Shown here one piece after another: positions 26,091-35,453 of a DNA stretch of 42,506 bases (positions are counted from its first letter, which is position 1; each line of letters opens with the position of its first letter). The notes beneath the pieces are model-generated. The model made no database searches and had not been told where the DNA came from. It worked only from the letters and a program-made list of their open reading frames with translations. This stretch comes from Gammaproteobacteria bacterium (GTDB lineage: Bacteria; Pseudomonadota; Gammaproteobacteria; Pseudomonadales; Pseudohongiellaceae): positions 1-42,506 of the forward strand of contig JAUHWU010000014.1 in NCBI GenBank assembly GCA_030427065.1, in the 5' to 3' direction. Both the position numbers and the translations under genes were made by a program.

Positions 26091-27044
26091 ATGGCAAAGA
26101 GTCAAATCCTTACACTGATAATCACAAGTACCCTGTCTGCAATTCTGCCAGGCTTGGCCCTGGCCCAGCCTGCTGATGTCATGCAGGAATTGAACAGACG
26201 TTCTGATAACCCCGGCACCGGGTTTTATCCTGCTATCAAGGAGGAAGATGCTTCCCTTCCGGATCAGGTGATTTATCGTCCACGTGATCTCGATGCTCTT
26301 GGTGATCTCAAACTGGGTGTGGTGGCATGGGGTAACGGGGGATGTTCCTTTGATGGGGCCAGCAGCCGCTTTCATTTGCTGGAACTGGCTTCCCACGGTT
26401 ATCTGGTTATTGCTGGCGGGCGCATACTCAGTGGTCCCGGAGCACCTGATCGTGAACCTGCTGATGAGAGTGAACAGCCAGCCCGGACTTCATACCAGTC
26501 TCTGCGTCAGGCTATCGACTGGGCGATGGCAGAAAACCAGCGCCCCGAAAGTCCTTACTTCGGTCGCATCGATCCTGACCAGGTGGCACTGTCCGGATTC
26601 AGTTGCGGTGGTGTACAGGTAAATCAGGTTGCTGCCGATCCCCGGGTAAAGACATTGGTGATGCACAATACGGGAATTTTCAACGAAGCTGCTCCTGTTG
26701 CCATTCCTGACATGAATATTGGAAAAGAGGCGCTTGCCGATATTCATACTCCTGTTATTTATATTCTCGGTGGAGAAACGGATATTGCCTACGCCAACGG
26801 TATGGATGATTACAAACGCATCAATCATGTGCCTGTGGCGGTTGCAAATATTGATAAAGGCCACGGTGGTACTTTCATGCAAGAAAATGGCGGCAGTGCC
26901 GCGCAGGTCGCGGTGCATTGGCTGGACTGGCAGCTTCGCGGTGATCGCCAGGCAGCCCTGTATTTCATCGGTAGTGACTGTGGTTTATGCCGGGATAACA
27001 ACTGGACTCTTGAGCGAAAATTCAGCGGAGTAGTTGCGCCCTAG
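26091..27044 (+). CDS. Exported alpha/beta hydrolase (chlorophyllase/PETase-like fold)
   Basis: A 317-residue exported hydrolase with a signal peptide (ending GLALAQ). GGGG lies eight bases upstream of the ATG. Nucleophile elbow ALSGFSCGG has Cys after the Ser; the acid is likely in GGETDIAYANG and the His in DKGHGGTFM. The N-terminal LGVVAWGNGGCSFDG probably forms the oxyanion region, with a Cys that could pair near the active site. A C-terminal CGLCRDNNW adds two close cysteines. The fold suits an esterase or acyl hydrolase acting in the periplasm. It converges on the ROK kinase gene. Confidence 0.82.
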   Translation: MAKSQILTLIITSTLSAILPGLALAQPADVMQELNRRSDNPGTGFYPAIKEEDASLPDQVIYRPRDLDALGDLKLGVVAWGNGGCSFDGASSRFHLLELASHGYLVIAGGRILSGPGAPDREPADESEQPARTSYQSLRQAIDWAMAENQRPESPYFGRIDPDQVALSGFSCGGVQVNQVAADPRVKTLVMHNTGIFNEAAPVAIPDMNIGKEALADIHTPVIYILGGETDIAYANGMDDYKRINHVPVAVANIDKGHGGTFMQENGGSAAQVAVHWLDWQLRGDRQAALYFIGSDCGLCRDNNWTLERKFSGVVAP

Positions 27045-27149
27045 CTGAGACAGCCAGCATGGGAACGCTGCCTGATCTGAAGACTGGATAAAATCGGGTG
27101 ATACAGGGATTAGTATCTATTTGTTTTGTTTAAGAAATAGACTGTTGTT

Positions 27150-28058
27150 TTAATCACGAACCAGCATCGCGGCTCCAAACACACCGGCACTGTCACCGAG
27201 ACCGGGCTTTAGCAGTTTGCCATGAAAGGCATGATTGAATATATGCTTTTCAATTTCGGCAGGTCCATCTTCATAGAGCGCTTTCAGATTGCCCACGCCA
27301 CCACCTATGACGATGGCATCCGGGTCCAGCACGTTGATGACCTTGCAAATCCCCTTGCCGAACATTTCTACAAGGTGGTTGACGGTTGCAGCGGCATGTT
27401 CATCATATGATTCTCTGAGCGCTATTTCGTGCAAGGGCAAATGGCTGCCGCTGAGTCTTGTGTAGTATCTTTCCAGAGCCGGGCCAGAAATTACCTGCTC
27501 AACACAGCCTTTTTTTCCGCAGTAACAATCTTCACCGAGTGGATCAAGTTCGATATGCCCCCACTCACCGCAAATCCCATGCAAACCATTCAGGACCTTG
27601 CCATTCACTACCAGCCCACCACCAACGCCTGTCCCGAGAATAACACCAAAAATGACCTTGGCATTCGGGCATTGCTCATAGACGACACCCAGTGTTGTTT
27701 CAGCCAGAGCGAAACAATTGGCGTCGTTGGCGATGCGAACCGGAATACCAATAGCTGCCTCCAGTTCAACCTTGAGGGGAAAGCCGTTGAGACAAATGGT
27801 GTTGGAGTTTTTCAGTAGGCCCAATGACACGTCAAGCGTGCCGGGTGACCCAATACCCAATACTTTAGGTGAGTGGCCAGTTGCCTGTTTTGCATTTTCG
27901 AGGATAGTGGCAATGCGAGAGACGATATGGGTAGCGCCGCCTTCACTTTCAGTACTAATGCGTTCTCTGAACAAGACTTCCAGCGTGTCATGTTTCAGCA
28001 CAGCACATTCGATTTTTGAGCCGCCAAGATCAACACCCCAGATCAATTCCTGTGACAT
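27150..28058 (-). CDS. ROK-family sugar kinase
   Basis: A 302-residue cytosolic kinase (no signal peptide). ATP-binding motif WGVDLGGSKIEC is at the N-terminus and a second phosphate motif, VILGTGVGGGLV, is mid-protein. The ROK signature with zinc site is clear: H-x-E-L (GEWGHIELDP) followed by CYCGKKGCVEQ. The catalytic Asp is in IANDANCFALAE. ROK kinases phosphorylate glucose, fructose, N-acetylglucosamine or similar sugars using ATP; LKNSNTICLNGFPL recalls fructokinase/mannokinase types but does not settle the substrate. It is a single gene, convergent with the upstream hydrolase. It is one of few cytosolic enzymes here and fits intracellular use of sugar released by the exported enzymes. 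Confidence 0.9.
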   Translation of the reverse strand: MSQELIWGVDLGGSKIECAVLKHDTLEVLFRERISTESEGGATHIVSRIATILENAKQATGHSPKVLGIGSPGTLDVSLGLLKNSNTICLNGFPLKVELEAAIGIPVRIANDANCFALAETTLGVVYEQCPNAKVIFGVILGTGVGGGLVVNGKVLNGLHGICGEWGHIELDPLGEDCYCGKKGCVEQVISGPALERYYTRLSGSHLPLHEIALRESYDEHAAATVNHLVEMFGKGICKVINVLDPDAIVIGGGVGNLKALYEDGPAEIEKHIFNHAFHGKLLKPGLGDSAGVFGAAMLVRD

Positions 28059-28510
28059 GGTTTAATACGCTCTGTTTGTCCGGATTTTATAACTGGAAAA
28101 GAATATTACAGGTTTAACGGGGTTAATTGATGCACTTTTTTGAGGGCGTTTGTATTGCCCTGGTCAGGAATTATTGCTTTAAATATCTTTAATTCTATAT
28201 ACTCTTGAATTAGTCTCTTTTTAGAACTAATTTACCGCAGGTGGCAGATTTCAAAAAACAGCGCCATATGCTACAAAAAATAGAGATTTACCGAAAACAA
28301 GGGATATTTATTGATTCTTACCGTTTATTATCCATGTTTGACAGGGTAATTTGTATTGGGAAATATAACTAACCATACGTAAAACAATAAAGAAGCCTGG
28401 AACTTATAAAATAAATGTAATGCCTGTTTTAATTGGCTGGATATTCAGCGTATTACTGATTACAGATACAGTAACAATTATAAAAAATCTAGAATAGAAA
28501 CACTTATTAG
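28059..28510. other. AT-rich 5' region of module B operon
   Basis: About 450 bases, very AT-rich, between the divergent ROK kinase and the five-gene module B operon. No ORF is credible. It contains a candidate promoter (28338-28366) and a short match to the repeat upstream of module A (GTAAAACAATAA near 28379). The module B ATG has no strong ribosome-binding site. Confidence 0.6.
28338..28366 (+). promoter_or_regulatory. Candidate sigma-70 promoter for module B
   Basis: TTGACA (28338-28343) is followed after 17 bases by AAATAT (28361-28366); TATAAC at 28364-28369 is an alternative -10 with a longer spacer. It lies about 145 bases before the DUF1592 start. This is a pattern match only. Confidence 0.35.
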
Positions 28511-30835
28511 ATGAATTTATTGATTAAAATTTCACGGTTTATCCACTGGCAGGCTTTATCTGCGCTGGTATTTGCCAGTGCTTTTTCCCTGGCACAGGAA
28601 AACGTAGAACCGGACTGGGAAATCCTCGAGACCTATTGCCAGGGTTGCCACAACTTTGAAGACTATTCCGGCAGTATCGCCTTTGATGTGCTATCAAGGG
28701 ATGAACTGGCGCAGGATGATGAGATATGGGAAAAAGCCTTGCGCAGGATTCGCACCGGGTTGATGCCGCCTGCAGGCGAGCCAAGACCCGGTCGATCTGA
28801 ATTTGCAGGTTTTGTACACAGCCTGGAAAACAGGCTGGACAGTCAGCAGGCTGAACACCCCAACCCCGGCCATGAAGGCCTGGCCAGACTTAACCGCGCC
28901 GAGTATATCAACGTCATCCGCGACCTGCTGGGCTTTGATGCCTTGGACATTGTCACAACCTTGCTGCCAGCTGATGAAACTGATGAGGGGTTCGACAACC
29001 TGTCTGAATCACTTAGTGTTTCTCCCACATTGATAGAAGCCTATGTTGGCGTTGCCATGCGCATTAGTCGCACAGCGGTTGGTGATCGCGCCATGATTCC
29101 TGTACAGGTGCAATACCCCGCACCTTCCGGTAGTCAGACCGGTCACCGTGAAGGTCTGCCGCTGGGGACTCGTGGTGGCATGCTGGTGACGCACAATTTC
29201 CCTCTGGATGCTGAATATGAAATCCGCGTATCGGGGCAGGGTGCCGGTGGTATTTTTAACAATCAGGCGTTTTGCAGCGGGCCCAACATTGTCCTGACCC
29301 TCAACGACATCCCGCTGGAAGTAGAGGATCCAGGTCGCTTCCAGATGTGGATACCCGCCGGCCCGCAAACCATCGGTGCCGCCCTGGTGGATGACAAACG
29401 CTGTGTGGGCGTAAATGAATTCTACGATGACTATTCTCTGGCAGGTGCCATTCGGCAAATCGAGATTAACGGTCCCTTTGACATATCTGGTGCCGGTGAT
29501 ACGCCGAGTCGTCGTGCCATTTTCTCCTGCTACCCGCAGGCAGCCAGGGAAGAAGACGCCTGTGCACGGGAAATTCTCCAGGACCTGACGTCACGCGCGT
29601 TTCGTGAACCGGTGGATGCCCATGACAGGAAGATCGATACCCTGATGCAGTTCTATGCCATGGGCAAGGGGGAAGGGGATTTTGAAACCGGCATTCAGTA
29701 TGCCATTTCACGTTTGCTGATAGATCCACAGTTTCTCTACCAGATTGAAGTCCAGCCTGATGATGTTGAGCCGGGTGACATCTACCACATCAGTCAGCTT
29801 GAACTGGCCACCCGCCTGTCATTTTTTCTGTGGAGCAGTATTCCTGACGCGGAACTGGTAGCCCTTGCTGTCGATGGCCAACTGAACAAGCCTGCTGTCC
29901 TGGAAGCACAGGTACGGCGCATGCTGGCCGATGAGCGTGCCAAGGCACTGGTAGAAAACTTTGCCGCCCAGTGGCTGATGCTGCGGGAACTGGATGCAGC
30001 CCTGCCCCAGGATCGCGCCTTTAGTGACAGCCTGAAACAGGCCTTTCGCGACGAAACCCAATTGCTTTTCCTTGATATGGTCCAGGAAGACCGGGGTTTG
30101 CTGCATTTACTGAATGCTGATTACACCTGGCTTAATGAAGAGTTGGCTGGGCATTACGGCATCAGTGATATCCGTGGTGACTATATGCGCAAGGTCACTC
30201 TGCCTGCCAGTAGTCCACGTCGCGGCCTGCTGGGCCATGGCAGTATTCTCACCGCCACTTCGGTTGCCAATCGGACGTCACCGGTTATTCGCGGTGTCTG
30301 GATCGTGGAAAACATTCTTGGTGCGCCGGCACCGGTACCTCCGCCCGGCGTGGAAACCGACCTGACCCAGGAAGAGGGGGCGGAAGGTAAGGTGCCCAAC
30401 ACCCTGCGTGAACGACTGGAACTGCATCGCGCCAATCCCACTTGCGCTGCCTGCCACCAGATCATGGATCCAATGGGTCTGGCCCTGGAAAATTTTGACC
30501 TCATCGGTCGCTGGCGCGAAACAGATGAAGGACAACCAATAAACACCAGTTCACAACTGATTGACGGAACACCCATCAATAGTCCGGTAGATATGCGCAA
30601 TGCGCTGTTAACACGGGGTGATACGATTGCCACGTCTGTTACTGAAAAATTGCTGACCTATGCCCTGGGGCGCCTGCTGGAGCCTGATGATATGCCAGCC
30701 GTCCGTAAAATAATCAATGATACTGCTGCGCTGGATTATCGTTTTTCCGATGTCATTTTCGGCATCGTTGAAAGTCTGCCGTTCCAGTACAAGGTCGCCA
30801 TAGAAAATCCGCAACAACCAATAGCCAATCGGTAG
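28511..30835 (+). CDS. DUF1592-family exported diheme protein (module B)
   Basis: A 774-residue paralogue of the protein at 4913-7198, with the same order of parts: signal peptide (to about 29, FSLAQ), C43-Q-G-C46-H47 with NFEDYSGS, candidate Met ligand in GLMPPAGE (about 85), DUF1587 block RLNRAEYINVIRDLLG, beta insert GTRGGMLVTHNFPLDAEY, DUF1595/1592 core ATRLSFFLWSSIPDAEL, RRGLLGHGSILTAT, second heme motif C645-A-A-C648-H649, and a DUF1585 end LLTYALGRLLE. A Cys pair in the beta insert (NQAFCSGPN, DKRCVGVN) is absent from copy A. It is probably a periplasmic c-type redox enzyme; the reaction is unknown. It is first gene of a five-gene operon, 13 bases before the DUF1552 start. Confidence 0.88.
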   Translation: MNLLIKISRFIHWQALSALVFASAFSLAQENVEPDWEILETYCQGCHNFEDYSGSIAFDVLSRDELAQDDEIWEKALRRIRTGLMPPAGEPRPGRSEFAGFVHSLENRLDSQQAEHPNPGHEGLARLNRAEYINVIRDLLGFDALDIVTTLLPADETDEGFDNLSESLSVSPTLIEAYVGVAMRISRTAVGDRAMIPVQVQYPAPSGSQTGHREGLPLGTRGGMLVTHNFPLDAEYEIRVSGQGAGGIFNNQAFCSGPNIVLTLNDIPLEVEDPGRFQMWIPAGPQTIGAALVDDKRCVGVNEFYDDYSLAGAIRQIEINGPFDISGAGDTPSRRAIFSCYPQAAREEDACAREILQDLTSRAFREPVDAHDRKIDTLMQFYAMGKGEGDFETGIQYAISRLLIDPQFLYQIEVQPDDVEPGDIYHISQLELATRLSFFLWSSIPDAELVALAVDGQLNKPAVLEAQVRRMLADERAKALVENFAAQWLMLRELDAALPQDRAFSDSLKQAFRDETQLLFLDMVQEDRGLLHLLNADYTWLNEELAGHYGISDIRGDYMRKVTLPASSPRRGLLGHGSILTATSVANRTSPVIRGVWIVENILGAPAPVPPPGVETDLTQEEGAEGKVPNTLRERLELHRANPTCAACHQIMDPMGLALENFDLIGRWRETDEGQPINTSSQLIDGTPINSPVDMRNALLTRGDTIATSVTEKLLTYALGRLLEPDDMPAVRKIINDTAALDYRFSDVIFGIVESLPFQYKVAIENPQQPIANR

Positions 30836-30848
30836 GGAGCCAGTGGCA

Positions 30849-32132
30849 ATGAAATTTTTGACCAAGAAACATCTGTCACGTCGTCTGGTCCTGCGTGGCG
30901 CTGGAACTGCGCTGGCGTTGCCGCTGCTGGAATCGATGCTGCCGGCGGCATCACTGGCAGCCGAGCGCGCTGGTACACCGCAAGCGCGCCTGGCGTGTAT
31001 TTATATTGCCCATGGCGCGGTGATGGATCGCTGGATGCCATCCACCGACGGGAAAGGATTTGAATTTACCCCGACGCTGAAATCCCTCGAGCCATTCCGG
31101 GACAGGCTCAATGTGGTCAGCGACATGCGCCTGCCCAATGCCTATGGCGATGATGCCTCGGCCGGCGCCAACCATGCGCGTTCATCTTCCGTATGGTTGA
31201 CCAGCCACAAACCGGGCACGGGTCCTTCGCCAACCTCGCTGGATCAGGTGGCAGCGCAGTATATCGGCCAGGATACACCGATGCCCTCGCTGGAGCTTTC
31301 CCTTGAAGAAGGCAGTTCGATTTCCTATCGCACACCGGAAACGCCGCTGCCCATGGAGCTGAATCCGCAGGTGGTATTTGAACGTCTGTTCGGTGACGGC
31401 AGCACAGAGCAAGAACGCGCCCAACGCCAGGCGCTGAAGATGAGCCTGCTTGACTCTGTTACCGGCGATGTCGCTTCCCTGCAACGTAAACTGCCAGGTG
31501 CTGACCGCCAGCGTCTGGAGCGCTACCTGGAAGATGTCAGGGAAATCGAACGCCGTCTGCAGCTTGTAGCAGCGTCGCCTGCCAATGATCTTGAGGTCCC
31601 TGATAAACCGGTCGGTGTGCCGAGCAGTTTTACCGAACAGTCCAAATTGATGTTTGACCTGATGGCATTGGCCTGGCAGGCAGAAATCACTCGCGTGTCC
31701 ACCTTGATGGTGGCTCGTGAAATCAGTAACCGCGTCTACAGTGAAAGCGGAGTCAATGATCCTTTTCACAACCTTTCCCATCATTCCGAAGTGCAGGCAA
31801 ACAAGGACAAGCTGGCGATCCTGAATGCCTTCCATACCAAAACCACCATGGCCTATTTCCTGGAAAAACTGGCGAATACCCCTGATGGAGATGGGTCACT
31901 GCTGGATCATTCCGTTGTGCTGTATGGCAGCGGCATGAGTAATTCCAATCAGCATGACCATGATCCGCTCCCTTTGCTACTGGCAGGCGGGGCCTCAGGG
32001 CGACTGGAAGGCGGTCGCCATATCCGCGCCGGTCTTGGAACACCGATAGCCAACCTGCATAACGCCATTCTGGATAAACTGAATGTGCCGGTGGATGACT
32101 TTGGTGACAGTACTGGTATTTTGAATGTCTGA
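30849..32132 (+). CDS. DUF1552 protein, Tat-exported (module B)
   Basis: A 427-residue DUF1552 protein. ATG 30849 has AGGGAG nine bases upstream; GTG 30843 would be too close to it. The twin-arginine segment SRRLVLRGAGTALALPLLES matches copy A closely. Conserved blocks include NVVSDMRLPNAYG, ANHARSSSVWL, PQVVFERLFGDG, YLEDVREIERRL and YGSGMSNSNQHDHDPLP near the C-terminus. The segment equivalent to ISCGEGLSCAYRNT in copy A is shortened here to SSISYRTPE, losing both cysteines. The function is unknown; Asp/His clustering hints at a metal-dependent hydrolase-like fold. Its last codons overlap an upstream in-frame ATG of the ankyrin gene, whose likely real start is 19 bases downstream. Confidence 0.85.
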   Translation: MKFLTKKHLSRRLVLRGAGTALALPLLESMLPAASLAAERAGTPQARLACIYIAHGAVMDRWMPSTDGKGFEFTPTLKSLEPFRDRLNVVSDMRLPNAYGDDASAGANHARSSSVWLTSHKPGTGPSPTSLDQVAAQYIGQDTPMPSLELSLEEGSSISYRTPETPLPMELNPQVVFERLFGDGSTEQERAQRQALKMSLLDSVTGDVASLQRKLPGADRQRLERYLEDVREIERRLQLVAASPANDLEVPDKPVGVPSSFTEQSKLMFDLMALAWQAEITRVSTLMVAREISNRVYSESGVNDPFHNLSHHSEVQANKDKLAILNAFHTKTTMAYFLEKLANTPDGDGSLLDHSVVLYGSGMSNSNQHDHDPLPLLLAGGASGRLEGGRHIRAGLGTPIANLHNAILDKLNVPVDDFGDSTGILNV

Positions 32133-32151
32133 TTCTGGTCTGGAACAAGCC

Positions 32152-33765
32152 ATGAGAAATTTCTGCGCAGTATTGATTGTGATGGTTGTCTTGCTCTGCA
32201 TGCCACTGCATGCTGCACAGATCAGCACTGGGTTTCTGGACAATCAAATCGTTGATACCCGTCTGGCTGAAGCGGCCATGGCGAGGGATATGACTACGGT
32301 GAGGGCATTGCTGCGGGAGCAGGGTGCTGATGTCAACGCCCTGGGACCTTTTGAAACACCGGCACTGCATTGGGTGGTGCGAGTGGAAGATGTGGAGACC
32401 GCATCACTGTTACTGGAGGCAGGTGCCGACCCTAACCTGGCTAATGCCTACGACCTGCAACCTTTGCACCTGGCTATCGAAAACGGGGATGCCGCAATGG
32501 TAGCTCTGTTGCTGGTTGCCGGTGCTGATCCCAATATTCCCGATCGTGCCGGCGAAAACTCATTGTTCCTGGCTGCACGCAGTGGTTCGCCTGAAATCGT
32601 GCAACTGATACTGGATTTCGGCGCTGACGCGCAGCAGCGCGAGCCCAATTTTAACCAGACCCCCCTGATGGTAGCGGTGCGTTCCGGAGAAGCAGCCGTG
32701 GTATCCCAGCTGCTCGACACCGGGGTGGATGTGGATGCACAAACACTGGCGGGGGAAGTTCCCCGTATGCGCCTGCCCAGTGAAAATGCCGGTTCAAAAG
32801 GGGTGGGAATCAATCGTGGTGGTATTCCGGAACGCGGCGAACGTGCACCGATAGGGGGGGCCAAGACGGCCTTGCTGTATGCCACTCGCCAGGGTGACCT
32901 GCAACTGACGCGCCTGCTGGTGGAAGCCGGTGCAGACCTTGAGCTGGCTGATGCCAATGGGGTAACGCCTCTTATCAATGCCATCGTCAATGGCAGTATA
33001 GTCAGCCGCGGCGGTCCGCCTACAGGGCATATAGCCACGGCACGCTACCTGATTAGCCAGGGAGCGAATGTCAACGCCAGTGACTGGTATGGTGAAACGC
33101 CCCTGTGGTCTGCCGTTATGTTGCGTAACCTGAATGTTAACGGTGCTACCCGGGACAACAGGGTTGACCGCGCAGCGGCGCTTGAACTCATCAGGGACCT
33201 TATTCAGGCCGGAGTAGACGTCAATGCCCGCACAAAGGAAAGCCCGCCCACGCAACGCTTTATTACACGCATTGGCGATCTGTCATGGGTGGACTTTACC
33301 GGCCAGACCCCATTCCTGCGGGCGGCATTCTCAGGTGATGTTACTGTCATGAAATTGCTGGTGGATAACGGCGCTGATCCCAATATCGGGACCTTTGCCG
33401 GCACCACGCCCTTGATGGCGGCGGCTGGCATCAACTGGGTGGTCAACCAGACCTGGGACGAAGGCAGTGATGCCCTGCTGGAAGCGGTGAAATACGCCCA
33501 TCAACTTGGTAACGATGTAAATGCCCGTAACTCCATGGGCTTGTCCGCTGTGCATGGTGCCGCCAATCGCGGTTCCAATGACATTATCCGATATCTGGCT
33601 GCCAATGGTGCAGAACTTGATATCGAGGACAAGGAAGGTCGTACGCCTGTAACCTGGGCCCATGGTGTGTTTCTTGCCACCCATCCACCGGTGGACAAGC
33701 CGGAAACGGCAGCATTGATTGAGGCCTTGCTTGAGCAGCGACAGCTTGCCCAAGGCACCGAATAG
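32152..33765 (+). CDS. Exported ankyrin-repeat protein (module B)
   Basis: A 537-residue protein from ATG 32152, where a signal peptide begins (MRNFCAVLIVMVVLLCMPLH, then AAQ). An ATG at 32125 overlapping the DUF1552 stop would add nine polar residues. About eleven ankyrin repeats follow (for example DLQPLHLAIENGDAAMVALL). The family inserts seen in copy A are conserved: INRGGIPERGERAPIGG, ESPPTQRFITRIGDLSWVD, AAGINWVVNQTW and the end GVFLATHPPVDKPE. Copy B places the ankyrin gene after DUF1552, whereas in copy A it comes before DUF1592, so the three genes stay together despite reordering. It is likely a periplasmic partner-binding scaffold; the specific target is unknown. Confidence 0.86.
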   Translation: MRNFCAVLIVMVVLLCMPLHAAQISTGFLDNQIVDTRLAEAAMARDMTTVRALLREQGADVNALGPFETPALHWVVRVEDVETASLLLEAGADPNLANAYDLQPLHLAIENGDAAMVALLLVAGADPNIPDRAGENSLFLAARSGSPEIVQLILDFGADAQQREPNFNQTPLMVAVRSGEAAVVSQLLDTGVDVDAQTLAGEVPRMRLPSENAGSKGVGINRGGIPERGERAPIGGAKTALLYATRQGDLQLTRLLVEAGADLELADANGVTPLINAIVNGSIVSRGGPPTGHIATARYLISQGANVNASDWYGETPLWSAVMLRNLNVNGATRDNRVDRAAALELIRDLIQAGVDVNARTKESPPTQRFITRIGDLSWVDFTGQTPFLRAAFSGDVTVMKLLVDNGADPNIGTFAGTTPLMAAAGINWVVNQTWDEGSDALLEAVKYAHQLGNDVNARNSMGLSAVHGAANRGSNDIIRYLAANGAELDIEDKEGRTPVTWAHGVFLATHPPVDKPETAALIEALLEQRQLAQGTE

Positions 33766-33799
33766 TAATCATTTTAGTGAAACCCAAAGGACAGTATTA

Positions 33800-34714
33800 A
33801 TGAAAAACACAAAGCCCATTGAGCAGAATTTTTCCTGGCAAGTATCGCGCCGTCGCATGCTGGGTGCCATGGGCTCACTGGCAGTGCTACCGGTCGTTAC
33901 ACAGGCGCAAGGGGCAAGTGTTTTACCTTTAAATACCCCTGGCCTGGACCATCTCGATATTATCGTGCCAGACGTAGCAGCATCGGCGACTTTTTACATG
34001 CAGTTATTCAACACCACTTTGCATGTTCAGCCTCTGGGTGAAGGTGTGCGCTATTTCATTCTGCTTGGCGAGTTGGATGAAAGCCGAGAAGTGGGTTATG
34101 TCGCCATAGGCGAATCACGGGGACGGGGCACCTATATTGGTCACTTCTGTACTACCGTGGTTGACTGGCGTCGTGATAGTGGTGCTATTTTTTCTGCCAT
34201 GGGTGAGGAAATTGAAGCACATGGCTTCGGCACGTTTCCGGGCAGTACCGGCTTTGGTGGTATTTTCAGTGATCCCGATGGTATTGAAATACAGTTCCTG
34301 CCTGCGCCTGACACCCTGGTCACGGCCGCGGTTCCCTCTGATCTGGTGCCATCGCGCCAGGGTCTGATAACCCCTTATGGTGTCGATCATGTGCACTTGT
34401 ATGTGTCGGATATGGAACGTGCATCTGAGTATTACACTATCCTGTATGGCGCTGATGCGCGCCGACTGGTCAATGGCCTGGTGACTTTTGATTTTCCCGC
34501 TTCAGATACGCGAATCATTCTGGAGCAGGTCGATTATGTCTATGGCGAAAATCCCGGGATAGCGCACTTTGGCATCAAGGTGGCGCCGTTTGACTCAGAG
34601 GTACTGGCGAAGCGTTTGACGGAACTGGGCGCGCAGGTGCTGGCTAGTGAAGAGTCTGGCGTCTTCCGCTTTAAAGATCTTGACGGCATCACGATAGAAT
34701 TGGTGCAGTCCTGA
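33800..34714 (+). CDS. Tat-exported protein with two VOC domains (module B)
   Basis: A 304-residue protein from ATG 33800 (AAAGG nine bases upstream); the longer in-frame start lies inside the ankyrin gene. A twin-arginine motif (SRRRMLGAMGSL) is followed by a hydrophobic segment to VTQAQG. Two VOC domains follow: about 45-170 (GLDHLDIIVPDVAASATFYM) and about 195-304 (GVDHVHLYVSDMERASEYY). Each has the first-strand His and a last-strand acidic residue (DGIEIQFLP, DGITIELVQS), so domain metal sites look more complete than in the VOC protein at 10730. It lacks that protein's Cys motif. The reaction could be dioxygenase, glyoxalase or binding only. It is fourth in the operon, 34 bases after the ankyrin stop. 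Confidence 0.83.
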   Translation: MKNTKPIEQNFSWQVSRRRMLGAMGSLAVLPVVTQAQGASVLPLNTPGLDHLDIIVPDVAASATFYMQLFNTTLHVQPLGEGVRYFILLGELDESREVGYVAIGESRGRGTYIGHFCTTVVDWRRDSGAIFSAMGEEIEAHGFGTFPGSTGFGGIFSDPDGIEIQFLPAPDTLVTAAVPSDLVPSRQGLITPYGVDHVHLYVSDMERASEYYTILYGADARRLVNGLVTFDFPASDTRIILEQVDYVYGENPGIAHFGIKVAPFDSEVLAKRLTELGAQVLASEESGVFRFKDLDGITIELVQS

Positions 34715-34759
34715 ATGGAATTGTTTAATTATAAAACTATAAAAAAGGAGCAAGTATTA

Positions 34760-35431
34760 ATGAAAAATAAAATTGTAAATGCTGTTTGTTTGCTGGGTGC
34801 ATTCACACTCCCTGGTCTGGTATCTGCAGCGCAGCCCGATGCTACTGCCGAACGTCCAGAAATGACTTTTTTTATCACCAGCAGGGGGCTTGGTGATGGC
34901 GGTAATCTGGGTGGACTGGCTGGCGCCGATGCCCATTGCCAGGCCTTGGCAACTGAAGCCGGCGCAGGGCACCATACCTGGCGCGCCTACCTGAGTACTC
35001 AAGGTCGAAATGGTGTTGATGCCCGCGATCGAATTGGTGAAGGTCCCTGGGCGAATGCCAAGGGGGTGGTCATGGCGACCAGCGTGGAAAATCTTCACTA
35101 TGACAATTCCAATTTCAACTGGATGCATACCCGTGACGAAAACGGCCACCAGTTTGCCTCCCGCATTGATGGCAATCCTGATTTTACCGAGCATGATGTG
35201 CTCACGGGTTCACAGATGGATGGCACGGCCATGCCGGGTGATCAGGATCGAACCTGTAATAACTGGACAAGCAATGATGAGGGCAGTGCCTGGGTAGGTC
35301 ATGCCGATCGTTATTCTTTCAATGATCCGGGCTCGTCCTGGAACTCATCCCATGGCACACCAGGCTGCACTCAGCAGGCGCTGGTTCAGGTGGGTGGTGC
35401 AGGCTTGCTGTACTGTTTTGCTGCTGACTGA
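34760..35431 (+). CDS. Exported DUF1554/endostatin-fold-like (lectin-like) protein (module B)
   Basis: A 223-residue exported protein from ATG 34760 (AAGGAG nine bases upstream), with a signal peptide ending LVSAAQ. The pattern matches DUF1554-like proteins with a collagen-endostatin/C-type-lectin-like fold: TFFITSRGLGDGGNLGGLAG with GADAHCQALA, TWRAYLST, HDVLTGSQMDGTA, CNNWTSNDEG and GLLYCFAAD at the end. Four Cys are placed to form two disulfides. Such domains bind ligands rather than catalyse; a role in binding a polymer or surface component is inference. It is the last gene of the module B operon, followed 23 bases later by a strong terminator. Module A has no equivalent gene. Confidence 0.75.
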   Translation: MKNKIVNAVCLLGAFTLPGLVSAAQPDATAERPEMTFFITSRGLGDGGNLGGLAGADAHCQALATEAGAGHHTWRAYLSTQGRNGVDARDRIGEGPWANAKGVVMATSVENLHYDNSNFNWMHTRDENGHQFASRIDGNPDFTEHDVLTGSQMDGTAMPGDQDRTCNNWTSNDEGSAWVGHADRYSFNDPGSSWNSSHGTPGCTQQALVQVGGAGLLYCFAAD

Positions 35432-35453
35432 TTTTAAAACTGCGACATAAATT

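Noticed and set aside
31182-32370. Minus-strand ORFs opposite module B (DUF1552/ankyrin)
   Set aside because: Antisense shadows without signal, motif or ribosome-binding site.
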